Origin: Sanguibacter inulinus
GTDB lineage: Bacteria > Actinomycetota > Actinomycetes > Actinomycetales > Cellulomonadaceae
Direction: 5' to 3'
NCBI RefSeq assembly: GCF_013415325.1
Contig: NZ_JACBYE010000009.1
Location: 1-64,000, forward strand
Length of the DNA stretch: 64,000 nt
A program made the translations under genes and the position numbers. The notes under the pieces are model-generated. The model was not told the origin of the DNA and did no database searches. It was given only the letters and a program-made list of their open reading frames with translations. How positions within the stretch are numbered: the first letter of the stretch is position 1; every line of letters begins with the position of its first letter. Below, one piece after another: positions 25,847 through 33,640 of this stretch.

Positions 25847-27970
25847 GTGGGAAGCACTGTGACTGATGCACTCGTCGGCCGTCTGGTCGACGGGCGCTAC
25901 GAGGTGCTCGAACGCATCGCGCGCGGCGGCATGGCGACCGTCTACCTGGCGAGCGACCGTCGCCTCGACCGCGAGGTCGCGGTCAAGGTGATGCACCCGC
26001 ACCTCGCCGACGGTGCGTCAGGCGCGGACTTCGTCTCGCGCTTCCGACGTGAGGCCCGCGCCGCTGCACGGCTCACGCACCCCGGCCTCGTCGCCGTCTA
26101 CGACCAGGGCGTCGACGGCGAGACGAGCTACCTGACGATGGAGTACATCGACGGGACGAACCTGCGCCACCGGATCCAGGACGAGGGCCCGTTCACCGTC
26201 GCCGACGCCCTCGACGTCGTCGAGCACGTGCTCGACGCCCTCGCAGCCGCGCACAGGCACGACCTCGTGCACAGGGACATCAAGCCCGAGAACATCCTGC
26301 TCGCGACCGACGGACGCATCAAGGTCGCCGACTTCGGTCTCGCGCGTGCCGTCACCGAGGTCACCTCGACGACCACCGGGACCATCCTCGGTACCGTCGC
26401 CTACCTCGGCCCGGAGCTGATCGCGACAGGACAGTGCGACACGCGCACCGACGTCTACGCCGTCGGCGTCATGCTCTACGAGATGCTCACCGGGACGCAG
26501 CCCTTCACGGGCTCGACGCCGATCCAGGTGGCCTTCCAGCACGTCAACGGCTCGGTCCCCGAACCCTCCGACACCCTCCCCTGGCTCCCTGCGGAGATCG
26601 ACGAGCTCACCTGCGCGCTCGCCGCCAAGAGCCCGGAGGACCGCCCCGCCGACGCGACCGCGGCCCTGGCCTACGTCCGCCGTGTCCGGGCCGAGCTCTC
26701 TGACGACGTCCTCGGTCGCAAGGGCGAGAAGCCCGTGGTGGCACCCTCGCCTGCGAGCGACGACTCTGACGACGACGTGACGGCAGGAGACGCCGAGGCA
26801 GCGGGCGGTCAGACGACAGGTACCGACGCCCGCGGCGAGGAGTCGGCCGACATCTCGGCCCTGCTCGACGCGACCGGTGTGGTCCGGGTCTCCTCGCCGT
26901 CGACCTCAGCCCGGGCTGCCACGACCTCGACGAGCCGCACCGACCCCGGGTCGTCCTCCGAGAACCTCACACAGAGCCTCTCGCACGCGAGCTCAGGCTC
27001 GACCATCGCCCTGAGCATCGGCTCGGGCCAGATCTCCGACGAGAACGCTCCCGACGAGCCGCCGGTGCCGCGTCGCCGCAGGCGAGCCCTGGCATGGGTC
27101 CTCGTCCTGGTCCTCGTGCTCGGAGGGGGTGGCGCCGCCGGCACGTACTGGTGGTACACCGCCGGCCCCGGCCACTACACGGAGGTCCCGGCGGGTCTGA
27201 CGGCCGTACCGTCGGACGACGCCGTGGCGACGCTGACGACGGCCGGTCTCGGTGCCGACACGTCCGAGGCCTACAGCGACACGGTCCCCGAAGGCACCGT
27301 CGTCGACGTGCGCCCCGCCGAGGGCGAGCAGATCCCCAAGGACGGGACCGTCGAGCTGACAGTGTCTCTCGGCATCGAGACCTTCGTGGTCCCCGCGGGG
27401 CTCACGAACATCGCCGCCACCGACGCCGAGGCGTCCTTGCGCGCGACAGGATTCACCCAGGTGACCAGCGAGGAGCAGTGGAGCACCGACGTCCCTGCAG
27501 GCACGGTCCTCAGCCTGTCGGCCGCCGAGGGTGCCACGCTCCCCCACAACGAGCCGATCGTCCTCACGGTCTCGAAGGGCCCCGAGCCCGTCACCGTGCC
27601 CCAGCTGGTCCCGCTGTCGCTCGAAGAGGCGACCGAACAGCTCGCCGCGATCGACATCTCGGTCGTCACGACCGAGGAGTACAGCGACACCGTCCCCGAG
27701 GGCAAGGTGATCTCGCAGAGCATCGAGCAGGGCACGCAGGCCTTCCGCGGGGACGAGGCCACCCTCGTCGTCTCGCTCGGCATGCCCTACGTCGAGGTCC
27801 CGAGCGTCATCACCAAGCCTGTCGCGGAGGCGCGCGCCGAGCTCGAGGCCGCCGGCTTCAAGGTCGACGTCGCGTACTGGCTCGGGCTCTTCGGCAACGA
27901 GGTGCGCGAGCAGAGCGCCGCACCCGGCAGCGAGCTGCGCAAGGGATCGACCATCACCTTGAAGCTCTGA
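25847..27970 (+). CDS. PASTA-domain Ser/Thr protein kinase (PknB/PknL type)
   Basis: Transmembrane Hanks-type kinase, 707 aa. The N-terminal kinase domain (about 12-280) has RGGMATVYLA, the VAVKV lysine, HRDIKPEN with catalytic Asp144, DFGLA with Asp162 and a Thr-rich activation loop (TSTTTG). An acidic, Ser/Thr-rich juxtamembrane segment leads to a single helix after RRRRRAL (about 412-435). Outside are four PASTA repeats (about 440-707), which bind muropeptides or lipid II in related kinases. The position beside the Rv2175c-like gene and the DAHP synthase gene equals PknL, but mycobacterial PknL lacks PASTA domains. Likely controls wall growth and division; GTG start is set by the TAGGAT hexamer. 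Confidence 0.93.
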   Translation: MGSTVTDALVGRLVDGRYEVLERIARGGMATVYLASDRRLDREVAVKVMHPHLADGASGADFVSRFRREARAAARLTHPGLVAVYDQGVDGETSYLTMEYIDGTNLRHRIQDEGPFTVADALDVVEHVLDALAAAHRHDLVHRDIKPENILLATDGRIKVADFGLARAVTEVTSTTTGTILGTVAYLGPELIATGQCDTRTDVYAVGVMLYEMLTGTQPFTGSTPIQVAFQHVNGSVPEPSDTLPWLPAEIDELTCALAAKSPEDRPADATAALAYVRRVRAELSDDVLGRKGEKPVVAPSPASDDSDDDVTAGDAEAAGGQTTGTDARGEESADISALLDATGVVRVSSPSTSARAATTSTSRTDPGSSSENLTQSLSHASSGSTIALSIGSGQISDENAPDEPPVPRRRRRALAWVLVLVLVLGGGGAAGTYWWYTAGPGHYTEVPAGLTAVPSDDAVATLTTAGLGADTSEAYSDTVPEGTVVDVRPAEGEQIPKDGTVELTVSLGIETFVVPAGLTNIAATDAEASLRATGFTQVTSEEQWSTDVPAGTVLSLSAAEGATLPHNEPIVLTVSKGPEPVTVPQLVPLSLEEATEQLAAIDISVVTTEEYSDTVPEGKVISQSIEQGTQAFRGDEATLVVSLGMPYVEVPSVITKPVAEARAELEAAGFKVDVAYWLGLFGNEVREQSAAPGSELRKGSTITLKL

Positions 27971-28080
27971 CCCACGCAGGCCCTGTCCCTCGCAGTCCCT
28001 GCCCCGCGCAGGGTCGGCTCGATCCGCCCGACGCCTCAGCAGCAGGGGACGACCACCAGCCGAGCAACGACGACTCGCAC

Positions 28081-28125
28081 ACGACGAAGGACCTGACCTC
28101 AGGGAGAGGTCAGGTCCTTCGTCGT
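28081..28125. terminator. Bidirectional terminator, 20-bp perfect stem
   Basis: 28081-28100 pairs with 28106-28125 around a 5-nt loop, between the convergent kinase and DAHP synthase genes. Confidence 0.8.
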
Positions 28126-28156
28126 CTGGGCAGTGCTCCTGGTGCGACAGTCCCGC

Positions 28157-29509
28157 TCAGCGGGCCTGCAGCATCTGTGCGACCTGGAAGGCCATCTCGA
28201 GCGACTGCTGGTGGTTCAGGCGCGGGTCGACAAGAGTCTCGTACCGCAGCGCGAGACCTGCGTCGTCGATCTCCTCGGAGCCGCCGAGAACCTCGGTGAC
28301 GTCGTCACCCGTGAGCTCGACGTGCAGCCCTCCAGGGACCGATCCGAGACCACGGTGCACCTCGAAGAAGCCGCGGACCTCGTCCAGCACGTCTTCCAGG
28401 CGGCGCGTCTTGTACCCAGAGTCCGACGTGATGGTGTTGCCGTGCATCGGGTCGGTGACCCAGGTGACCGGACCGCCCTCGCGGGTGACCTTCTCGACGA
28501 TCGGCGGCAGCGCCTCGCGGATCTTCGAGGCCCCCATGCGGGTGATGAAGGTGAGCCGGCCCGGCACCCCGTCAGGGTTGAGCCGCTCCTGCAGACGAAG
28601 AGCGTCGTCACCGGTCGTGGTCGGACCGAGCTTCACACCGATCGGGTTCGAGATCCGCGAGAGGAAGTCGACGTGCGCGCCGTCGAGCTGGCGCGTCCGC
28701 TCGCCGATCCAGAGGAAGTGCCCGGACGAGTCGTACGGCAGGCCCGTCTGGGACGACACCCGCGTGAGCGCGCGCTCGTAGTCGAGCAGGAGCGCCTCGT
28801 GGCTGACGAAGAACTCGACGGTGCGCAGCGCCTCGAAGTCAGCCCCGCACGCCGCCATGAACCGGATCGCGCGGTCGATCTCCGCTGCGGTCTGCTCGTA
28901 CCTCGCATAGGCGGGGTTCGTCATGAAGCCGCGGTTCCACTCGTGCACCTGGCGCAGGTCGGCGAAGCCGCCCGTCGTCAGGGCACGGACGACGTTGAGC
29001 GTCGCCGCGGAGATCGTGTAGCCCTGCAGCAGGCGCTCCGGGTCAGGCACGCGCGCACCCTCGGTGAAGGCGTGACCGTTCACCATGTCGCCGCGGTACG
29101 CGGGCAGCGTCACGCCGTCGCGCGTCTCGTCGTTCGAGCTGCGCGGCTTGGCGTACTGCCCGGCCATGCGACCCATCTTGACGACGGGCATGCTGGCGCC
29201 GTGCGTGAGCACGACAGCCATCTGCAGGATGGTCCGCACCTTGTTGCGCACACGGTCGGCGTTCGCCTCGGCGAAGGTCTCGGCGCAGTCGCCACCCTGC
29301 AGCAGGAAGGCCTCGCCGCGCCCGGCAGCCGCGAGACGCTCGGTGAGCGTCTCGAGCTGCGCGGGCACGACGAGCGGCGGCACGGCCGCGAGGCGCTCGC
29401 TCACCGAGCGCAGGTGCTCGGCGTCGGGCCACACAGGCTGCTGACCCGCGACGAGCGTGCGGAAGTGGTCGAGCCCGGCGGCGATCTCCGGATCGACGGT
29501 CACGCTCAT
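28157..29509 (-). CDS. aroG: Class II 3-deoxy-7-phosphoheptulonate (DAHP) synthase
   Basis: First enzyme of the shikimate pathway, joining phosphoenolpyruvate and erythrose 4-phosphate. The 450-aa length and the motifs LLQGGDCAETF (metal-binding Cys), MGRMAGQYAKPRS, GAHVDFLSRI, KLGPTT, WVTDPMHGNT and GGLHVELTGDDVTE are those of the plant-like class II family. The ATG overlaps the stop of the phosphofructokinase gene by 4 nt (ATGA), so the two proteins are translationally coupled. The frame is open far upstream within the neighbouring gene but that is not coding in this frame. In mycobacteria the enzyme also activates chorismate mutase; no such gene is nearby here. Confidence 0.95.
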   Translation of the reverse strand: MSVTVDPEIAAGLDHFRTLVAGQQPVWPDAEHLRSVSERLAAVPPLVVPAQLETLTERLAAAGRGEAFLLQGGDCAETFAEANADRVRNKVRTILQMAVVLTHGASMPVVKMGRMAGQYAKPRSSNDETRDGVTLPAYRGDMVNGHAFTEGARVPDPERLLQGYTISAATLNVVRALTTGGFADLRQVHEWNRGFMTNPAYARYEQTAAEIDRAIRFMAACGADFEALRTVEFFVSHEALLLDYERALTRVSSQTGLPYDSSGHFLWIGERTRQLDGAHVDFLSRISNPIGVKLGPTTTGDDALRLQERLNPDGVPGRLTFITRMGASKIREALPPIVEKVTREGGPVTWVTDPMHGNTITSDSGYKTRRLEDVLDEVRGFFEVHRGLGSVPGGLHVELTGDDVTEVLGGSEEIDDAGLALRYETLVDPRLNHQQSLEMAFQVAQMLQAR

Positions 29510-30729
29510 GAGTGGGCGGGGGCGGGCACCAGGTCCTGGCCGATCTCGCCGAGCAGCTCGCCGAACCACTGCTGCTGCACGTCGAAGGCCTTGCCACCGG
29601 CGATGCGCGGGAACGCGATCGCCTTGAGACGGTCGCCGTCCTCCTCGTCGTGCCCGATCACGCCGGACTCGTTGCGGAAGGCGCAGTCGACGGCGAGGTC
29701 GGTCATCGACTTGATGAGGCGTAGGTCCTCGGCGTTGGCGGCCGCGGCGCGCGAGTAGTAGCCGGACTTCTGGACCATGGTCTTCTCGGCGCCGAGGAGC
29801 TCGGCGAACTGCTTGGCGAACCAGGCGCCGGGGTTGATCGTGTCGAGCTTGACGTGACCGAAGGGGTCGCGCTCGACGGTCTCTCCGGAGGCCTCGAGCT
29901 GGGCGACGATCTCGTTCATGCCCGCACCCTCGGAGAGGAAGATGTTGACGTTGCCGACCTCGTCCATGACCGTGCGCAGGCGCTTCGCCTCCGCCTCGAT
30001 GTCGAGGGCGAGCTCGGGCAGGAACACCGCGTGGATGTCCCACCGCTCCTTGGTGAGGCCGATGCCCGGGACCCACTCCTTGGTGTCGAGGTTCTTGCGG
30101 TAGGCCGCAGCCGAGGCCGCCGTGAGCCAGCCGCAGTGCCGGCCCATGACCTCGTGCACGATGAGCATGCGCGGGCCCGAGCGGTGCTCGCCGATGACGT
30201 TCTCCGCGAAGTGCGCGGCCTCTTCGGCAGCGGTCCAGGCACCGAGGGACTGCTTGATCGGCACGACGTCGTTGTCGATCGTCTTGGGGAGCCCGACGAC
30301 CGTGAGGTGGTAGCCGTTCTCCTCGAGGTACGCGGCGAGGTCGGCAGCCGTCGTGTTGGTGTCGTCGCCACCGATGGTGTGCAGGACGTCGACGCCGTCG
30401 GCCTTGAGGCGCTCGGCTGCGACGGTCAGCGGGTTCTCGCCCTCCTGGACGAGCCCGCGCTTGACGCAGTCTGCGGCGTTGGTGAGCTTGACGCGGCTGT
30501 TGCCGATCGGCGAGCCACCGAAGCGGTGCAGGACGCCAGCGTTCTTGCGGGTCTCGGCGTCGATGACGATCTTGTTCCCGGTCAGCAGGCCGTGGTAGCC
30601 GTGCTGGTAGGCGATGATCTCGACCTCGGGTGCAAGCTCCGTGTAGCGCTCGATGAGCCCACCTACAGCGGACGAAAGACACGGGGCGAAGCCGCCTGCC
30701 GTGAGGAGCGCAACGCGACGGACCGTCAT
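29506..30729 (-). CDS. Phosphofructokinase, pyrophosphate-dependent signature
   Basis: Converts fructose 6-phosphate to the 1,6-bisphosphate. In the 407-aa chain the phosphate-donor loop reads GGDD (120-123) and the catalytic loop PKTIDND (148-154). Asp123 and Lys149 occupy the two positions that are Gly in E. coli ATP-PfkA (Gly104, Gly124), and the Asp/Lys pair is the recognised mark of pyrophosphate-using enzymes. I therefore call it PPi-dependent and potentially reversible; assay would be needed to rule out mixed specificity. Other family blocks (HEVMGRHCGWL, EGAGMNE) are intact. GAGAGG lies about 8 nt before the ATG, and TACGAT at 30792-30797 (minus) may be the promoter. Confidence 0.9.
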   Translation of the reverse strand: MTVRRVALLTAGGFAPCLSSAVGGLIERYTELAPEVEIIAYQHGYHGLLTGNKIVIDAETRKNAGVLHRFGGSPIGNSRVKLTNAADCVKRGLVQEGENPLTVAAERLKADGVDVLHTIGGDDTNTTAADLAAYLEENGYHLTVVGLPKTIDNDVVPIKQSLGAWTAAEEAAHFAENVIGEHRSGPRMLIVHEVMGRHCGWLTAASAAAYRKNLDTKEWVPGIGLTKERWDIHAVFLPELALDIEAEAKRLRTVMDEVGNVNIFLSEGAGMNEIVAQLEASGETVERDPFGHVKLDTINPGAWFAKQFAELLGAEKTMVQKSGYYSRAAAANAEDLRLIKSMTDLAVDCAFRNESGVIGHDEEDGDRLKAIAFPRIAGGKAFDVQQQWFGELLGEIGQDLVPAPAHS

Positions 30730-30791
30730 GGGAACAACCTCTCATCGTGCCCGGCCGCGAGCGCGCAGGTGCGTGCTGGTCGGGCGCTGGA

Positions 30792-30797
30792 ATCGTA
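30792..30797 (-). promoter_or_regulatory. Candidate -10 element for the pfk-aroG operon
   Basis: TACGAT on the minus strand would start transcription near 30785 and leave a leader of about 55 nt with a ribosome site. I see no clear -35. Confidence 0.35.
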
Positions 30798-30811
30798 CGT
30801 AAGACCGGGCG

Positions 30812-31606
30812 TCAGTCTACCGACGGACCGGGGGTCTCCTGGGGCGGTTCCGGCACCTGGACGTCAGGTGCTCGGCGTCCGCCCGGCGCACTCGGCGCAG
30901 CCGTGCCCGCCTGGGTGGCCTTGACGCCGGCAGCGAGGCGCGCCTTCTGCGTCGCGGCGTAGATGTCGACGTACTCCTGGCCCGAGATGCTCATGAGCGA
31001 GTAGAGGATCTCGTCGGTCACCGAGCGCAGGATGAAGCGGTCGTTCTCCATCCCCGCGTAGCGGGAGAAGTCGAGGGGCTCACCGATGACGATCCCGATG
31101 CGCATGGGCTTCGGGAGCCGTTTGCCGATCGGCTGGGCCTTGTCGGTGCCGATCATCGCGACGGGGATGACCGGGGCGCCGGACTCGAGCGCGAGGCGGG
31201 CGACGCCGGTCTTGCCGCGGTAGAGGCGGCCGTCGGGGCTGCGGGTGCCCTCCGGGTAGATGCCGAAGAGGCCGCCGTCGGCGAGCCTGTTGAGCCCTGT
31301 CCGCAGCGCTGCCTCGCTCGCCTTGCCACCGGAGCGGTCCACGGGGATCGTGCCGACACCGCGCATGAAGCCCGCGGTGAGGCGTCCTTTGAGGCCTGTC
31401 CCGGAGAAGTACTCGGCTTTGCCGATGAAGACGATCTCGCGGTCCAGGACCAGCGGGAGGACGAAGGAGTCGATCACGGCGAGGTGGTTGCTGGCGATGA
31501 TCGCCGGACCGTCGCCAGGGATGTTCTCGAGCCCGCGCACCCACGGTCGGAACATGAGTCTCAGAAGCGGCCCGACCAGGACTCGCTTCATCAGCCAGTA
31601 GAACAA
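30812..31606 (-). CDS. PlsC-like 1-acyl-glycerol-3-phosphate acyltransferase
   Basis: Lysophosphatidate acyltransferase family, 264 aa from this start. The catalytic NHLAVID (H-x4-D), a glycerol-phosphate-binding FGIYPEGTRS block and the VIPVAMIGT strand are all present. The C-terminus beyond about 230 is Pro/Ala-rich and disordered. I choose the TTG at 31606 because GAGGAGG lies 4 nt before it and the resulting FYWLMKRV start is usual for this actinobacterial group; an ATG at 31645 or the internal ATG at MKRV are alternatives. It corresponds in position to Rv2182c. Makes phosphatidate for membrane lipids. Confidence 0.83.
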   Translation of the reverse strand: MFYWLMKRVLVGPLLRLMFRPWVRGLENIPGDGPAIIASNHLAVIDSFVLPLVLDREIVFIGKAEYFSGTGLKGRLTAGFMRGVGTIPVDRSGGKASEAALRTGLNRLADGGLFGIYPEGTRSPDGRLYRGKTGVARLALESGAPVIPVAMIGTDKAQPIGKRLPKPMRIGIVIGEPLDFSRYAGMENDRFILRSVTDEILYSLMSISGQEYVDIYAATQKARLAAGVKATQAGTAAPSAPGGRRAPDVQVPEPPQETPGPSVD

Positions 31607-31652
31607 CCCGCCTCCTCGTGCGCCTCGCCCCTGCGGGACTCGCATCCGACTC

Positions 31653-31658
31653 TAGAGT
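31653..31658 (+). promoter_or_regulatory. -10 element for leaderless gene at 31666
   Basis: TAGAGT ends 7 nt before the ATG. Confidence 0.5.
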
Positions 31659-31665
31659 GATCTCC

Positions 31666-32319
31666 ATGTCAGGAACCACCGATGACCCCGCGAACCCGCC
31701 GGGTGAGCAGCCGGACCCGCCCGAGCAGCCGGACGGCGAGACCGCCGCGCCCGCTGACGACGACACCCAGGACCCGGAGCACGAGCAGCCACGAGGCTAC
31801 AGTGCGCGGGACCGCGGCCCGATGGACCAGCGCCAGACCGATGCGGCCTGGGAGGAGATCGTCGCAGAACTCTCCGATCTTTCCACGGATCGGGCCGGTG
31901 ATCTAACCGCGTCACCTGCGGCGGAGGCTGGCGGGTTCGACTTCCCGGTCGCGCCCTGGGTCGACCAGCCCTCGGACGAGGCCGAGCCTCAGGGACCCGC
32001 TGCCCCGCGCGTGCACCCCTCGGGGCACCGGAGCTGGGTCGTCAGCGACGAGGCTCAGGCGGCCCGCGAGGCCGAGGGTGACTTCGTCCCGCCGGACCCG
32101 GACTTCGAGCTGAGCGCAGACCGGCTGAGGAACCTCGGGTGGTTCGCGGTCGTCGCGGCGCCCGTCCTGGCCGTGCTCGCGATCGTCCTGTGGCGCGACG
32201 CCCCGACCTCGGCCTACGTCACGCTCGTCGGCATGTTCCTCGCGGGCGCGGCCCTGCTGGTGTGGCGCATGCCCACGCACCGCGACGACGACTCGGGGGA
32301 CGGCGGCGCCGTCGTCTGA
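31666..32319 (+). CDS. Hypothetical protein with two C-terminal membrane helices
   Basis: A 217-aa protein I do not recognise as a named family. Residues 1-150 are hydrophilic, Pro/Glu/Asp/Gln-rich and probably disordered, with a short conserved-looking helix (AAWEEIVAELSDL). Two hydrophobic helices (about 160-178 and 184-203) end the chain and anchor it in the membrane with the N-terminus most likely in the cytoplasm. The stop codon lies inside the first unit of a 17-bp tandem repeat. Divergent from the acyltransferase gene. Confidence 0.7.
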   Translation: MSGTTDDPANPPGEQPDPPEQPDGETAAPADDDTQDPEHEQPRGYSARDRGPMDQRQTDAAWEEIVAELSDLSTDRAGDLTASPAAEAGGFDFPVAPWVDQPSDEAEPQGPAAPRVHPSGHRSWVVSDEAQAAREAEGDFVPPDPDFELSADRLRNLGWFAVVAAPVLAVLAIVLWRDAPTSAYVTLVGMFLAGAALLVWRMPTHRDDDSGDGGAVV

Positions 32320-32432
32320 CCGTCGCCGTCGTCTGACGGGCAGGACCGTGTGACGAGCAGCGCCGTCTGACGAGCAGGACCGTCTGACGGGCTCGGCCGC
32401 CTGGCCAGCGTCGTCGTCTGGTGGGCCCCGTC
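32314..32432. repeat. Degenerate 17-bp tandem repeat, about seven units
   Basis: The heptamer GTCTGAC or close variants recurs at 32314, 32331, 32348, 32365, 32382, 32399 and 32416, exactly every 17 bp; the best units read GTCTGACGRGCAGGACC. The array begins across the stop codon of the preceding gene. Because 17 is not a multiple of three, successive TGA triplets fall in different frames. Confidence 0.75.
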
Positions 32433-32480
32433 GCACCAGGAGCAGACCAGGCGTCGCCCACGCCCGCTAGACCTCAGACG

Positions 32481-32523
32481 CAGCAGGAGCCCCCCACCCG
32501 GCACGGGTGAGGGGCTCCTGCTG
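32481..32523. terminator. Bidirectional terminator, 20-bp stem with one mismatch
   Basis: 32481-32500 pairs with 32504-32523 (one C-A mismatch) around a GCA loop, between the convergent genes ending at 32319 and 32558. Confidence 0.78.
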
Positions 32524-32557
32524 TGTCGGGGCTGCCCCGCAGGGCCGCCCGGTCCGG

Positions 32558-33502
32558 TCAGCTGCGGGCGAGGTCCGCCGCGCCGACGATGCCGGCCTCG
32601 TTGCCCAGCGCTGCGAGGTCGATGCGTGCCTCGGGGCGGTGCCCACGGGCCGGGAGCGCCTGGCCGTAGGCCTCGCGTGCCGGCTTGACCAGCAGGTCGC
32701 CGGCTGCGCCGACCCCTCCCCCGATGACGATCAGCTCGGGGTCCAGGAGCGCGGCGACCGACGCGGCGCCCTCACCGATCCAGCGTCCGAGCTCGGCGAG
32801 CAGCTCGATCGAGAGCGGGTCTCCAGACTGCGCAGCCATCGTGACGAGCGGGCCGTTGATGTCGTCGGCCTTGCCGTCGACGAGGTCGAGCAGGTGCGCC
32901 GCCTCGCGCGGGCGGGCGATCGCCGCCGCGCGGGCGTCACGGACGAGGGCGGAGCCGGAGGCGTACTGCTCCCAGCAGCCCTCGTGGCCGCAGCCGCAGT
33001 AGTGACCGCTCGGCACGACGCGCATGTGGCCGACCTCGGCGGCGACGCCCCAGCGTCCGCGGACGAGCTGGTTGCCGACGATGATCGCGCCGCCGAGCCC
33101 GGTGCCCACCGTGAGCATGAGCATGTCGCTCGCGTCGCGGCCGACCCCGAAGCGGAACTCGGCCCAGCCGGCCGCGTTCGCGTCGTTCTCGACGACGATC
33201 GGCACGTCGGTGCCGATGAGCTCACCGACACGCGCGGCGATCGGGTAGTCGCGCCACGCGATGTTGGGGGCGAAGTTCACCGAGGTCCGGTCCGAGCTGA
33301 CGAAGCCGGCGGCGGCGAGACCGACAGCGCCGATCTCGTAGTCCTTGGACAGCTCGCGGTACACCTCGGCGATGGCCCGGTCGATGCTCGACGCGTCGTC
33401 AGGCTCTGTGCTCACCCGGGTCTGAGCGAGGATCTGCCCCTTCTCGTCCACCACCCCAGCCGCGATCTTCGTCCCGCCGATGTCGACCCCGATGGCGTGC
33501 AT
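32558..33502 (-). CDS. ROK-family glucokinase
   Basis: Sugar kinase of 314 aa that phosphorylates glucose at C6. The phosphate-binding DIGGTK is at residues 7-12, the sugar-binding ENDANAAGWAE segment near 118 and GTGLGGAII follow, and the ROK zinc site reads CGCGHEGCWE (three Cys; the His is just upstream). No N-terminal winged helix is present, so this is an enzyme rather than an NagC-type repressor. The ATG at 33502 has GAGGAA about 7 nt upstream. Divergent from the acyl-CoA synthetase gene. Polyphosphate dependence (PpgK) is not suggested by any motif I can see. Confidence 0.92.
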   Translation of the reverse strand: MHAIGVDIGGTKIAAGVVDEKGQILAQTRVSTEPDDASSIDRAIAEVYRELSKDYEIGAVGLAAAGFVSSDRTSVNFAPNIAWRDYPIAARVGELIGTDVPIVVENDANAAGWAEFRFGVGRDASDMLMLTVGTGLGGAIIVGNQLVRGRWGVAAEVGHMRVVPSGHYCGCGHEGCWEQYASGSALVRDARAAAIARPREAAHLLDLVDGKADDINGPLVTMAAQSGDPLSIELLAELGRWIGEGAASVAALLDPELIVIGGGVGAAGDLLVKPAREAYGQALPARGHRPEARIDLAALGNEAGIVGAADLARS

Positions 33503-33600
33503 GAACAGTTCCTCACTCACTCGACGTGTGACGCATCCCTGTGCGACCCGCACAGCAGCGTACTCAGGTCTGAGGTGTCGCCGCACACTCGATGACCGGC

Positions 33601-33606
33601 TAGTGT
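33601..33606 (+). promoter_or_regulatory. Candidate -10 element for the acyl-CoA synthetase gene
   Basis: TAGTGT is placed so that transcription would begin near 33613 with a short leader containing GGAG before the ATG at 33641. Confidence 0.4.
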
Positions 33607-33640
33607 CGGACCCCCGTCGACCACTGCCACTGGAGTCAGC

